Position numbers and translations under genes: made by a program. DNA of 15,370 bases from Pseudomonadota bacterium. GTDB lineage: Bacteria; Pseudomonadota; Alphaproteobacteria; Sphingomonadales; Sphingomonadaceae. The stretch is taken from assembly GCA_023433305.1 (NCBI GenBank), contig JAEZCZ010000113.1:1-15370 (forward strand), written 5' to 3'. Positions within the stretch are counted from its first letter, which is position 1. Each line of letters begins with the position of its first letter. The notes under the pieces are model-generated. The model was not told the origin of the DNA, did no database searches, and worked only from the letters and a program-made list of their open reading frames with translations. Below are positions 1 to 7,102 of the stretch, one piece after another.

Positions 1-14
1 CGCCTACTCCACCT

Positions 15-43
15 GGGGGGGGGCCCCCCCCCCCCCCCCCCCC
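15..43. repeat. G9 then C20 homopolymer block
   Basis: Nine G (15-23) are followed directly by twenty C (24-43). Nothing else in the window looks like this. A run of 20 identical bases is rare in bacterial DNA and sits almost at the window edge, so an assembly or sequencing artefact at a contig end is the leading explanation. If real, the minus strand would carry a G20 tract able to form a quadruplex just downstream of the receptor gene. Confidence 0.8.
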
Positions 44-44
44 G

Positions 45-66
45 GCCGGGTGAGATCTCACCCGGC
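45..66 (-). terminator. Perfect 22-bp palindrome after the receptor gene, possible terminator
   Basis: Bases 45-66 form a perfect inverted repeat: arms GCCGGGTGA and TCACCCGGC enclose GATC, giving a 9-bp GC-rich stem with a four-base loop. It begins 9 nt beyond the receptor stop codon (76-78) in the direction of transcription, a usual place for an intrinsic terminator or a 3'-end-stabilising hairpin. No U-tract follows; the transcript would instead run into the G-rich block. The hairpin is certain as sequence; the terminator role is inferred. Confidence 0.5.
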
Positions 67-75
67 AGGAAAGAC

Positions 76-3000
76 CTACAATTTCACGGTCGCGCCGATG
101 AAGAACCGGCGGCCGAGGATGTCGTACTCGCTAGCATCATAAGGGCTGGCAGCGCGGCCGAAGCGCGGCGTGCCGTCGCCCAGCACGTCGTCGAGGAAGT
201 AGCCAACGTACGGCGGCTGCTTGTCGAACAGGTTGTCGATCCCGCCGCGGATCGCGACGTTGTCGAGCACCTGGAGCCGGAAGCTCAGGTTGAACAGGTC
301 ATAAGCCGGAGCGCCCGCGACATTGGTGGTTTCGTTGGTGGCGGCAGCGGCCGACTTGATCGACGGCTTGTGCTGCCACTGCAGACCCACGGTGGCTGGG
401 CCGTAGGTGTAGTTGAAGCGGGAGAATAGCTTCCACCGGTACGATCCGGACTGTGTTCCCACCTCGCCGCCACCGAGCGTGCCGACATAGTCGGTGAGCG
501 GGATCGCGACCTGATCGGGCGTGGTCGCGAACTTATCGAGATAGGTGAAGTTGACGTTCGTGGAGAACGAGCCGGGGATGCCGATGCCGACATCCTCGAA
601 GGTCACCCCCCAGTCGAGCTGCACGTCGAAGCCCGCCGTCTCGACCGCGCCCTGGTTGTCGTAATTGACCGTGACGACCTGCATGTCCCCGTTCACGCTG
701 TCGCGCTCGATGCGCTGGCAGGCATTGTTGAGCTCGAAGTTTGGGTTGAATTCCTGCGTGAAGCACTGGCGCAGCACCGAGTCGATGCCCTGCTGCGAGA
801 TGCCGTCGGTCAGCTTGATATTGTAATAGTCGGCCGAAAGCCGCAGGCGGCGCAGCCACGGGCTATCGGACGGTGCGTTGATGACCGCGCCGATCGTGTA
901 GGTCTTCGCGGTCTCTTCCTGCAGGCCTCCCGCTCCGTCCAAAAGCTGAGTGAAGAACTGCCCGCCGAGCAGAAAGTCGTCGCGCCCGGCCGCGTAATAC
1001 TGCGCAGCGCCATCCGCTCCCATGATCTGCCGGCAGAGCGCCTGGACTTGAGCAGCCGTCCCGTTGGTGTTCAGCGTCGGGTTGGCAGAGTAGTTGCCGT
1101 AGAGCAGCGGCGACGTGTTGTTTTCGAGCGAACACGGGTCGCCGTCGCGCGCAAACGAAAGCGTGTTCGTGCGCGCGGTGAAAAGTTCGCCCAGGTTCGG
1201 CGCGCGGCTCGCCTTCTGGTAGCCGCCGCGGAACCGCAGCCAATCGAGCGGAGCCCATTCGCCGTTGATCTTGTAGGTTCCGACCGAGCCGACCGAATCG
1301 TAGTCGGACAGGCGGTAGCCGAGTTCCAGATTGAGCTCCTGGATAAACGGCAGGTCGGAGAGTACGGGAACGAACAGCTCCCCATAGACCTCGCGGACGG
1401 CTTCAGAACCGCTCGTGCTGGCTTGCGGGAAGGTCGTCGTCGTCTGGTAGAACGACGACCCTTCGAATGCGGAGCTATCCGAAGTGAAGTCGATCGAGTT
1501 CTTCCGGTAGGCGGCACCGACCGCGAAGCGGAGCTGGCCGCCGGGCAGTTCGAACAGCCCACCCTGCAGGTTGGCCTCGACGAGGTCCTGCTTGATGTGG
1601 TTTTCGAACTGGACGTCGGCGCTGCTGGCGAGGTCGCAATCCGCGCTGAACGCGGAGTCGATGATGAACGGGCTGAGCCCCGTGTCGCAGCTCGCGGTCG
1701 AGCCATACCGGTCACCGTTGTTGCCGAGCGCGAAGAAGTTGAGCCCGTAATTCGGCGAGGTCAGGATCGTGCGGAATCGCTCGAGCGCGACGAGGCCGAC
1801 GAGATTTGTCTTGGCTATCGTTTCACCGTGAGAGGCAATCACGTCCCAGGTGAAGTCCGTGCCTGGAATCTCGCCTTCGAAGCCGAGCTGGATTTGGAAG
1901 GTGTTGTTGAGGTTCTCCGTGCCGCGGCGGCCGAACGCATCGAGCGAGTAATTGGCCAGCCAAGGCGCATCGGGATCGGCGCGGCTGTCGAGCAACGCAG
2001 CGATATTGGCCGGAACCGGGAATACCTGCTTGTTGGTGCAGCCGCCGACCGGGCCGCAGTTGAGCCCGAACCGTCCGCCGGCCATGAAGTCCGGGTTTGT
2101 CGGATTGTCGGTCAGGTCGCCCGGCGTGCCGTCGGGTAGCACCGACGAGACCCTGAAATCGGCGGTCTGGGGAGCCCACGGGCTCCCGACGTATATCTCG
2201 TTGTCGTAGGGAATTTCCGTCGCGGTCGAGCCGAGCAGCACCGTGTTGAACGAGACCGAGCGGGTCTGCGTGCGGGCAAAGTTAGCCTGCGCCACGAAGG
2301 TGATCGAATCCGTGATGTCGTAGTCGCCCTTGGCGAAGAACGAATAGCGGTTCTGCGGCGAGGACAGGATGCGGTCAGGGTTGTTCTGCTCGAGCAGGCC
2401 CGTGTCGACGATCTTGCGCGTGACGCCGCCGTCGGTCCCGCCTTGGTAGTTCAGCAGCAGCGGATAATAGGTCCCGTCCACCGTGCGCGAGGTGTTGACC
2501 CACAGCGATCCGTCGTCGTTGCGATAGATGCTCGCGGTTCCGGGCACCGCAACAGGCGCGCCCGGGAATGCTGCTGCGAGAGCGCCGGCTCCCCACGGAT
2601 TGGTCCCTTCGGTCGAAACGTAGTTCTCAGACAGGAAGAACTCCTCGCCCGGGACGGTCGGATCGGCGCGGGCGCGGCGGTACGACTTGCGATCGGCGCG
2701 CAGGAGCTGCTCGCGCTTGTAGTATTCCATGCCGAGCAACACGCTGCCGCGGCCATCCTCGAGCGAGGCGCCGATCAGGCTCGAGAGGCGATATTCCTCC
2801 CCGCCGCCCTGGGGCGAGAAGCTGACCTGCGCGTCGAAGTCGGCCCCGGTGAAGTCGTCTTTGAGGATGAAGTTGACCACGCCGCCCACGGCGTCGGCGC
2901 CGTAGGTGGACGACGCGCCGCCGGTGATGATCTCGACGCGCTCGACCGCGGCAGAGGGGATCGAGTTGATGTCGATCACGCCGGTGCCATTGACCGGCGT

Positions 3001-3447
3001 GCCGCGGCGGCCGTCGATCAGTACAAGATTGCGGTTCGCGCCGAGTTGGCGAAGGCTGACGGTCGAAACGCCCGGCGTGCTGTTGGCGTTCGGCTGGATG
3101 TCCTGGGTGTCGAATTGCGTCAGCGCCGGGCTGAATTGCGGCAGCTTGTTGAGATTGGCTTCGAGGCTCACGGCGCTGCTCTGCTCGATGACATCGGCAT
3201 CGACGGTGACGATCGGGCTTGTAGCCGTGTAGTCCTGGCGCGCGATGCGCGAGCCGGTCACGACGATGCGGTTATCCGTTTCGGCGCCGCTGGAATTGGG
3301 CGACTGGCCAGCTACCGGGGCGTCGCCCGTGACCGGCTCCTCCGCGGTCTGGTCCTGCGCCATGGCCGGCATCGCTACGCCGAGCGCATAGACCGCGCTG
3401 GCAAGAAGAATCGGCCGAAGCCGCTGCCCGTGCTGTGACATCCCCAT
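76..3447 (-). CDS. TonB-dependent outer-membrane receptor
   Basis: Predicted outer-membrane receptor of 1123 aa, importing an unknown ligand with energy from TonB-ExbBD. I chose the ATG at 3447 because GGGAG lies 8 nt upstream (3456-3460) and a signal peptide follows at once (about residues 1-30, ending AMA before QDQ). The frame stays open up to 3534, but those 29 extra residues are Arg-rich and would displace the signal peptide. IVVTGSRIARQ (61-71) is the TonB-box/plug-start segment. The plug runs to about 205 and includes SLRQLGANRNLVLIDGRR, VERVEIITGGASSTYGADAV and GGVVNFILK. The rest is a long barrel ending GRRFFIGATVKL, with the usual NLFDKQPP motif near the C-terminus. Length is typical for large sphingomonad receptors. 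Substrate cannot be told from sequence; no regulator or transport partner adjoins it. It has its own upstream region, so it is probably transcribed apart from the DUF4139 pair. Confidence 0.93.
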   Translation of the reverse strand: MGMSQHGQRLRPILLASAVYALGVAMPAMAQDQTAEEPVTGDAPVAGQSPNSSGAETDNRIVVTGSRIARQDYTATSPIVTVDADVIEQSSAVSLEANLNKLPQFSPALTQFDTQDIQPNANSTPGVSTVSLRQLGANRNLVLIDGRRGTPVNGTGVIDINSIPSAAVERVEIITGGASSTYGADAVGGVVNFILKDDFTGADFDAQVSFSPQGGGEEYRLSSLIGASLEDGRGSVLLGMEYYKREQLLRADRKSYRRARADPTVPGEEFFLSENYVSTEGTNPWGAGALAAAFPGAPVAVPGTASIYRNDDGSLWVNTSRTVDGTYYPLLLNYQGGTDGGVTRKIVDTGLLEQNNPDRILSSPQNRYSFFAKGDYDITDSITFVAQANFARTQTRSVSFNTVLLGSTATEIPYDNEIYVGSPWAPQTADFRVSSVLPDGTPGDLTDNPTNPDFMAGGRFGLNCGPVGGCTNKQVFPVPANIAALLDSRADPDAPWLANYSLDAFGRRGTENLNNTFQIQLGFEGEIPGTDFTWDVIASHGETIAKTNLVGLVALERFRTILTSPNYGLNFFALGNNGDRYGSTASCDTGLSPFIIDSAFSADCDLASSADVQFENHIKQDLVEANLQGGLFELPGGQLRFAVGAAYRKNSIDFTSDSSAFEGSSFYQTTTTFPQASTSGSEAVREVYGELFVPVLSDLPFIQELNLELGYRLSDYDSVGSVGTYKINGEWAPLDWLRFRGGYQKASRAPNLGELFTARTNTLSFARDGDPCSLENNTSPLLYGNYSANPTLNTNGTAAQVQALCRQIMGADGAAQYYAAGRDDFLLGGQFFTQLLDGAGGLQEETAKTYTIGAVINAPSDSPWLRRLRLSADYYNIKLTDGISQQGIDSVLRQCFTQEFNPNFELNNACQRIERDSVNGDMQVVTVNYDNQGAVETAGFDVQLDWGVTFEDVGIGIPGSFSTNVNFTYLDKFATTPDQVAIPLTDYVGTLGGGEVGTQSGSYRWKLFSRFNYTYGPATVGLQWQHKPSIKSAAAATNETTNVAGAPAYDLFNLSFRLQVLDNVAIRGGIDNLFDKQPPYVGYFLDDVLGDGTPRFGRAASPYDASEYDILGRRFFIGATVKL

Positions 3448-3840
3448 GATCTTTGCTCCCAGTTGGTTTGCGGAATTGACGGCCCGGCTTCGGGCTCTTG
3501 TCCGCGGTCGGTGATCGACTTGGTGACGGTTCACCGCCCCGGCGGGACGGCGAAATCATTTACTGCTCCCTTCCCCCGTGCTGGCCGCGGCGGGGGACCG
3601 CTCTTGGGCCTGCACAGAACCCGTTCTTTCGCCCAATCATTCTAGAATGAATGATTCGTATGCGAATGGTTTATTACTGAACGATTGGCAGCCCGCAAGA
3701 GGCTCGCGTGGACGAATTGCGTCCGCACGAGCGCCGGGGCACGGCAAAGCCGCCTCAAGCAAGTCGTTGCGCCGCCGGCGATTCACGCCGTTCGCTGTCG
3801 GGAGGTCAGGTCAGGGAATTCTTGGTGCCGGTCTCACAGC
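3448..3840. other. 393-base non-coding region upstream of the receptor
   Basis: This gap separates the receptor start (3447) from the stop of the upstream DUF4139 gene (3841). It holds a palindrome-rich candidate promoter (3637-3667), a likely leader of about 185 nt, a small hairpin with arms GGTGA/TCACC (3522-3535) and an out-of-frame ATG with a good ribosome-binding site (3559). The AT-rich patch 3635-3686 stands out from its GC-rich surroundings. Between 3691 and 3840 I see no gene and no convincing terminator for the DUF4139 pair. Confidence 0.7.
3637..3667 (-). promoter_or_regulatory. Candidate receptor promoter with two operator-like palindromes
   Basis: Two inverted repeats lie side by side: a perfect 14-bp palindrome TCATTCTAGAATGA (3637-3650) and ATTCG-TATG-CGAAT (3654-3667). 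Read on the minus strand, a -10-like TAGAAT (3639-3644) lies inside the first and a -35-like TTCGCA (3661-3666) inside the second, 16 nt apart. An outer repeat CCAATC (3633-3638) / GATTGG (3683-3688) encloses both. A repressor bound here would block the promoter. The repeats are seen directly; the promoter assignment rests on partial consensus matches and is inferred. Confidence 0.5.
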
Positions 3841-5496
3841 TCACGAGGCGCGCGGGCTGCGAAGCTCCCATTGAAGTTCGCGCCGACCGTTTCCGGAGAC
3901 GGTGACTTCGGCGACCATTTCGCCATCCTTGACGCGGACCCCGGTAAGGCCGCGCATAATCCATTGTCCCGAAGGCCCGAGCACCACGCGGACGCGCACC
4001 GGATTGCGATTGGCATTGGTCAGCGTGAGCTTCATCGGAGCCTGGTCGTCCGCCGGGAGCTGCTCGCATTGGGCGAAGACCTGATGGCTCTGCCCGAGCG
4101 CCAGCTCGACCTCCTGTCCTTCGGCGTAGTCGCGAATGCGCTCCTCGGCGACGAGCTGTTCACCGAACGGCGAGGGCTCGAAGATCGTCACACCGCCCAT
4201 CGGCAAGGCCATCCCTAGACCATGCCGCTTGTCGTTCTCGGTTGCCAACAGCATCTCCGCGGGCCCAGCCTCATCGCCCTCCCACGGCGAACAGCGGACT
4301 CGATAGAGCAATTTGCCCTCGACCGAATCCTGATCGAGGAATGCGACCTGCTTGAGGCTCTTGGCCGCGACGGTGACCGGCTCCGGCACGCGATAGAGCT
4401 TGAGATCGCCGAGCTCCTCTTCTTCGGCCTTCATCGCCACTTCCGCCGCGAACTGGGCTTGGCGCGCGACGCGCGAGCCGGTGACGACGATTGCCTGGGG
4501 AGCCATGGCGGGCGGAGGAGGCGGCGCGGGAGGAGGGGGCAGGAGCTCGTCGACGGGGGAGCCGGCGGCCGTGCTGCCGATCGGATAGCAGGTCAGCGCC
4601 AATGGGCGCGCGTCGGGCGGATCGGCAAGGCTCTGGAAGTCGCTGACCACGTTGAGCCGGCCCGCGACGACGAGCAGCTCCGCGTCGGGAAAACTCTGGC
4701 CGTTGTCATTCAGCACAGTGAGCCAGCTCATCAATCGCAGCTTCACGTCATCGTCGCGGCCGGGCTCTTCCAGTGTGGCGACGTAGTGCGCCTGCCAGTC
4801 GAACCCCCAGGCAAGATAGGTCAGCTCCACTTCGTAAGTGCCACCGCTAGGATCGCGTGTGTCGACGCTGAATACGGGTTCCGCCGAGAGGCCGGCCGGC
4901 AAGCGGTCGAAGGCGAGCGTCTCGGGCAGGCCCGAGCAGCGGACCGCCTCGAAGCCCTGCGCGGTCTGCAGCACGAGGCCGCCGTCGGCCCGCGTGCGCA
5001 CAATCGCGTCCTCCGCCACCCCTTCGCCCGTGGCCGGATTGGTGCGGGTAATCGTCACGCGGTTGCCGAGCGTGCCGTCGATCAACGCGGCGGGGCTGAG
5101 CAGGTCGGCGTTGCGATTCTTCTCGATCGTGCCGCCAGGCAGGCCGGTGACGATCGCGCTGACGGCCACCATGCCCTCGGCGACGCCGGTGAAGCGGATC
5201 GTCGACTCGCCCGGCGGCAGCGCAACCGTTCGCTTCTCGGTGATCATCGCAAAACCGCGAGGCCACGCGCGGTTCATCGCGTCGTCCACGCCGCGGTTGG
5301 GATCGCGGTAGAGAGTGACTGCCAGTGCCGTGGGAGCGGAGGCTTCCACGGCTTCGCGCGCACCGGCGGGGCTGGCGACCAATGCGAGCAGCAGCGGGGT
5401 GAACGCTAACGCTGCGCCGCGTCGCCTTCGCCACGTCCCCTCGTCCCTGAGACCCCGCTTCCGCGGGATTGGAGCCACAAAGATGCGCCAGGTCAC
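3841..5496 (-). CDS. Exported DUF4139 protein with a TonB-box-like insert
   Basis: Secreted protein of unknown function, 551 aa. I chose the GTG at 5496: GAGG (5505-5508) lies 8 nt upstream and overlaps the stop of the preceding gene (5507-5509), so translation is probably coupled. The frame is open to 5571, but that start would lie inside the upstream gene. A signal peptide ends ASPAGA at about residue 46. The body matches the upstream paralogue throughout: RTNPATG (151-157), LTYLAWGFDWQAHYVA, WLTVLNDNGQSFPDAELLVVAG, KQVAFLD and a closing NGRRELQWEL. A proline-rich stretch (about 320-331) is followed by IVVTGSRVARQ (336-346), nearly identical to the plug start of the adjacent TonB-dependent receptor. 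Four cysteines in the mature part (187, 303, 402, 477) are absent from the paralogue and could form disulfides in the periplasm. Family membership is confident; the link to TonB is a hypothesis. Confidence 0.85.
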   Translation of the reverse strand: MTWRIFVAPIPRKRGLRDEGTWRRRRGAALAFTPLLLALVASPAGAREAVEASAPTALAVTLYRDPNRGVDDAMNRAWPRGFAMITEKRTVALPPGESTIRFTGVAEGMVAVSAIVTGLPGGTIEKNRNADLLSPAALIDGTLGNRVTITRTNPATGEGVAEDAIVRTRADGGLVLQTAQGFEAVRCSGLPETLAFDRLPAGLSAEPVFSVDTRDPSGGTYEVELTYLAWGFDWQAHYVATLEEPGRDDDVKLRLMSWLTVLNDNGQSFPDAELLVVAGRLNVVSDFQSLADPPDARPLALTCYPIGSTAAGSPVDELLPPPPAPPPPPAMAPQAIVVTGSRVARQAQFAAEVAMKAEEEELGDLKLYRVPEPVTVAAKSLKQVAFLDQDSVEGKLLYRVRCSPWEGDEAGPAEMLLATENDKRHGLGMALPMGGVTIFEPSPFGEQLVAEERIRDYAEGQEVELALGQSHQVFAQCEQLPADDQAPMKLTLTNANRNPVRVRVVLGPSGQWIMRGLTGVRVKDGEMVAEVTVSGNGRRELQWELRSPRAS

Positions 5497-5506
5497 AGCG
5501 TCAGCC

Positions 5507-7030
5507 TCAATACCGCGTCTCGTAAGTGACCCTGACCTCGCGCTTGCCGTTGGCAGGCACGGTGATGACATACTTGCGCCGGTCGGCGTTGAGCTGCTCG
5601 CCGGTGACGTCCTCGCTCACCACGCGAAAATCGCGGCCCCACCAACCGCGATCGAGGCCGGCCTGGACCAACTCGACATCGACTGGCGTCGATTTGGCGT
5701 TGGTCAGCGTGTAGCGCATCGTCGTGCGCCAGAAGCCGACCGAGCGGTCGACTTCGACGGTGCGGGTCACCTGGCCGTCCACAATTACGCGGTAACGCGC
5801 ACTGCGCTCGTAGTCGGCCGCGGTAATGCGATCGCGCTTCTCGACCTCGGCCTGGACGAAGACATCGAAGGCATCGCCGGTCGACAAAGTGAGCTCGCTG
5901 CCCATCGGTGTATGGCCGATGCCATTCTCGCCGATAAACTGCGGGGTCCCGGCGCGGTCGCGCTGATAGAATCGCACCGTACCCGCCGGGAGCGCGTCGC
6001 CGAGGCCCCCGTCGCGGCTCGACGAGAAGGCAATCTGGCTCTGCACATTAACTGGCTGCGGATCCGAGTTGAGCCAGCCGACCGTGCGGCCGTAGATCTT
6101 GCGCGCCGGCACGGCCTGCACGTCGAGGAAGCTGACTTGCTTGGTCTGATTGTTGGCGATCGTGGTGCGCTCGGCAATTGGGTAAAGGTAGAAGTCGCCG
6201 AGTTGCTCGCGTTCGGCGGTTTCGGTTCCCGGCACCATCGCTCGACCCGGAGGCGGCGGCGGCACCGGGCGGCCGCGATAGACGGGCGATCCACCGCCGA
6301 GATTCGGGTTGCCCGCAACGAGCAGCGTGTTGGCGGAGTGGAATGTGGTGCCGGTGCCGTTGGTCAATGTGACCCAGCCCTGCATGTCGATCGCGCCCTT
6401 ACCTTCGTCATACAGCGCGACGTAGTCGGACGACCAGCCGAGGCCGGGCGTCAGGTAGCGGACCGACGCGGGCCGCGTTCCCGCGCGGCGGCTCTCAACC
6501 GTGACGGACAGAGTCGGGCGGGCGCGCAGGTTCGGCGGAACGCGGTCGAAGATCACCCGAACCGGCAATCCGTCGTCGCGCAGAACTTCGATGCGATCGC
6601 CGACCTGGATCACCACTCCCCCCGCAGTCGAGAGAACGGTCGCGCGCTCGCGAGTCTCCTGCCCTGTGGCGGGATTGGTGCGGACCAGCGTGACGGTCTG
6701 GCCGATCGCCTTTTCCATCAGTTTTTGCGGAGTGAGCAGATCGAAATCGAAGTTCTGTTCGACGATGCCGGTACCTTCGGCGGCGAAGCTAAGCGTCTCC
6801 GGTCGAATCTGCGCCGAAACGTCGGGGAACGCGATCGTACTGCGGCCCGAAGGGATGTTAATCTGCCGCACGTCTTGCACCAGGCCGAGGCCGTTGTTGT
6901 AGATGGTGACGGAAACGTCACCTTGCGCGGTGGCATCGGGGTCCGCGACGACCTGGGCCCAGCCCGTCGTTGCCGGCACGCAGAGTGCGGCGGCGGACAA
7001 GGTCACGAGTACGGCTGCTCGAAAGGTCAT
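5507..7030 (-). CDS. Exported DUF4139 protein (first of the tandem pair)
   Basis: Secreted protein of unknown function, 507 aa. Start ATG at 7030 follows GGGGGA (7036-7041) with 5 nt spacing. A signal peptide covers about residues 1-25 (ending TTGWA before QVV). The conserved DUF4139 body shows VTIYNNGLGLVQDVRQINIP near the N-terminus, RTNPATG (117-123), VRYLTPGLGWSSDYVALY (190-207), GWVTLTNGTGTTFHSANTLL, a PVPPPPPG linker (256-262), KQVSFLD (297-303) and ITVPANGKREV at the end. It has no cysteine in the mature part and no IVVTGSR motif, unlike its downstream sister. The pair is clearly homologous along its whole length, so it arose by tandem duplication. The 10-nt gap to the next start indicates one operon. 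Any promoter must lie in the 72 nt before it; an AT-rich TTATAAC sits at about 7046-7052, but no good -35 is visible. Confidence 0.9.
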   Translation of the reverse strand: MTFRAAVLVTLSAAALCVPATTGWAQVVADPDATAQGDVSVTIYNNGLGLVQDVRQINIPSGRSTIAFPDVSAQIRPETLSFAAEGTGIVEQNFDFDLLTPQKLMEKAIGQTVTLVRTNPATGQETRERATVLSTAGGVVIQVGDRIEVLRDDGLPVRVIFDRVPPNLRARPTLSVTVESRRAGTRPASVRYLTPGLGWSSDYVALYDEGKGAIDMQGWVTLTNGTGTTFHSANTLLVAGNPNLGGGSPVYRGRPVPPPPPGRAMVPGTETAEREQLGDFYLYPIAERTTIANNQTKQVSFLDVQAVPARKIYGRTVGWLNSDPQPVNVQSQIAFSSSRDGGLGDALPAGTVRFYQRDRAGTPQFIGENGIGHTPMGSELTLSTGDAFDVFVQAEVEKRDRITAADYERSARYRVIVDGQVTRTVEVDRSVGFWRTTMRYTLTNAKSTPVDVELVQAGLDRGWWGRDFRVVSEDVTGEQLNADRRKYVITVPANGKREVRVTYETRY

Positions 7031-7060
7031 GTGAGTCCCCCGCAGATGTTATAATGTATC

Positions 7061-7087
7061 AAAAAAGCCAACCCGTTGTGAACGGGC
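7061..7087 (-). terminator. Likely intrinsic terminator of the smpB-DUF2062-cckA string
   Basis: On the minus strand CCCGTT-CAC-AACGGG (7072-7086) makes a 6-bp stem, extendable by a G-U pair, followed by TTGGC and then six T (7061-7066). It starts 16 nt after the cckA stop. The five bases between stem and T-run make it less than ideal. A second small hairpin, AAGCG-AAC-CGCTT (7092-7104), overlaps the cckA stop codon. Confidence 0.55.
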
Positions 7088-7102
7088 GATGAAGCGAACC
7101 GC

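Noticed and set aside
1048..2139. Plus-strand open frame of 363 codons opposite the receptor
   Set aside because: Arg/Ala/Val/Glu-rich composition with no domain. Such antisense frames are expected in GC-rich coding DNA, and the receptor on the other strand is unmistakable.
3721..3840. A terminator for the DUF4139 pair
   Set aside because: Only a 4-bp repeat CGGC-AAA-GCCG is present, with no T-run on the minus strand.
5497..5571. ATG at 5571 as start of the second DUF4139 gene
   Set aside because: It lies inside the upstream gene and puts about 70 residues before the signal peptide cleavage site. The GTG at 5496 has a good ribosome site at the upstream stop codon.
5315..7054. Plus-strand open frame of 579 codons opposite the DUF4139 genes
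   Set aside because: No recognisable motif, and it covers two well-supported genes on the minus strand; the same holds for the frame at 4222-5409.
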